Shown piece after piece: positions 63,895-64,000 of a stretch of DNA of 64,000 bases. How positions within the stretch are numbered: position 1 is the stretch's first letter; every line of letters starts with the position of its first letter. Source of the stretch: Neisseriaceae bacterium (lineage in GTDB: Bacteria > Pseudomonadota > Gammaproteobacteria > Burkholderiales > Chromobacteriaceae); the NCBI GenBank assembly GCA_027489245.1, contig JAIYAC010000006.1, positions 186,001-250,000 of the forward strand. Reading direction: 5' to 3'. The notes under the pieces are model-generated. The model did no database searches and was not told the DNA's origin. It worked only from the letters and a program-made list of their open reading frames with translations. Both the position numbers and the translations under genes were made by a program.

Positions 63895-64000
63895 ATGAAT
63901 ACTTACCCCCCTCTCAACGGCTTGCGCATTTTCGAAGCAGCAGCAAGGCTGGAAAGCTTCTCATCTGCGGCCAACGAGCTGCACGTCACCCACGGCGCTG
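63895..64000 (+). CDS. LysR-family regulator, N-terminus only
   Basis: The right edge cuts this gene; 35 codons are present: [20 protein letters not shown] then [15 protein letters not shown]. This is the first helix and turn of a GcvA-type LysR HTH domain. It is divergent from acnB. A repeat word (63967) lies within the coding sequence. Confidence 0.8.
   Translation, partial: MNTYPPLNGLRIFEAAARLESFSSAANELHVTHGA

Overview
The window is a GC-rich bacterial chromosome segment from a betaproteobacterium, most likely in the Neisseriales/Chromobacteriaceae. This is inferred from the gyrA-serC-pheA gene order, gene content and codon use, not from a marker gene. About 55 protein genes, one tRNA-Thr(TGT), one cobalamin riboswitch and many clear intrinsic terminators are visible. 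Nearly everything looks like core chromosome. The exception is an AT-rich insert at about 34.3-36.9 kb.

Layout. 1-9.6 kb: on the minus strand gyrA, two hotdog thioesterases, serC, an MFS transporter with a tiny coupled membrane ORF, an O-methyltransferase and the start of pheA. An amino-acid ABC permease/binding-protein pair and a secreted lysine-rich protein follow. 9.6-17.3 kb: tRNA-Thr, an Atm1-type ABC exporter, apaG, rpe, an SDR, a lipoprotein, gph and trpE, the last preceded by a small ORF with two Trp codons. 17.3-24.5 kb: a GGDEF-EAL receptor coupled to a binding-protein-like lipoprotein, an orphan CARF-type nuclease (DUF1887/Card1-like), a PepSY membrane protein and an RBBP9-like hydrolase. 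24.6-34.2 kb: a riboswitch-led cobalamin uptake and late-synthesis cluster (btuC, btuD, cobO, cbiA, cbiB, cobC, btuF, a leaderless BtuF paralogue, cobQ).

34.2-37.1 kb: the AT-rich insert carries a small unknown gene and a two-gene ATPase + DUF4435/TOPRIM module resembling the PARIS anti-phage system (AriA/AriB). REP-like debris lies before it and a strong attC-like hairpin after it. 37-53 kb: a lipoprotein, an APC permease, a diguanylate cyclase and two solute-binding proteins. An ExeM-type nuclease is paired with a rhombosortase, and an aldehyde dehydrogenase is in an operon with a Tat-exported subunit and a GMC oxidoreductase. A VWA protein, a thioesterase divergent from a TetR regulator, and a BON protein complete the stretch. 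53.8-64 kb: acnA-fumC, a Crp/Fnr-like regulator, stress proteins (BON, CsbD), acnB and the start of a LysR gene.

Two window-wide patterns stand out. First, a 9-bp word, GTTGGCCGC (extended form AAGGTTGGCCGCA), occurs about 56 times by my hand count, balanced on both strands, often just after stop codons and once as a perfect inverted pair in a hairpin. It behaves like a DNA-uptake-type repeat. Second, a 16-bp palindrome (pattern TGTnCGnTAnCGnACA) lies upstream of the Crp/Fnr-like gene, with close variants upstream of the CsbD gene and acnA, suggesting a small local regulon.
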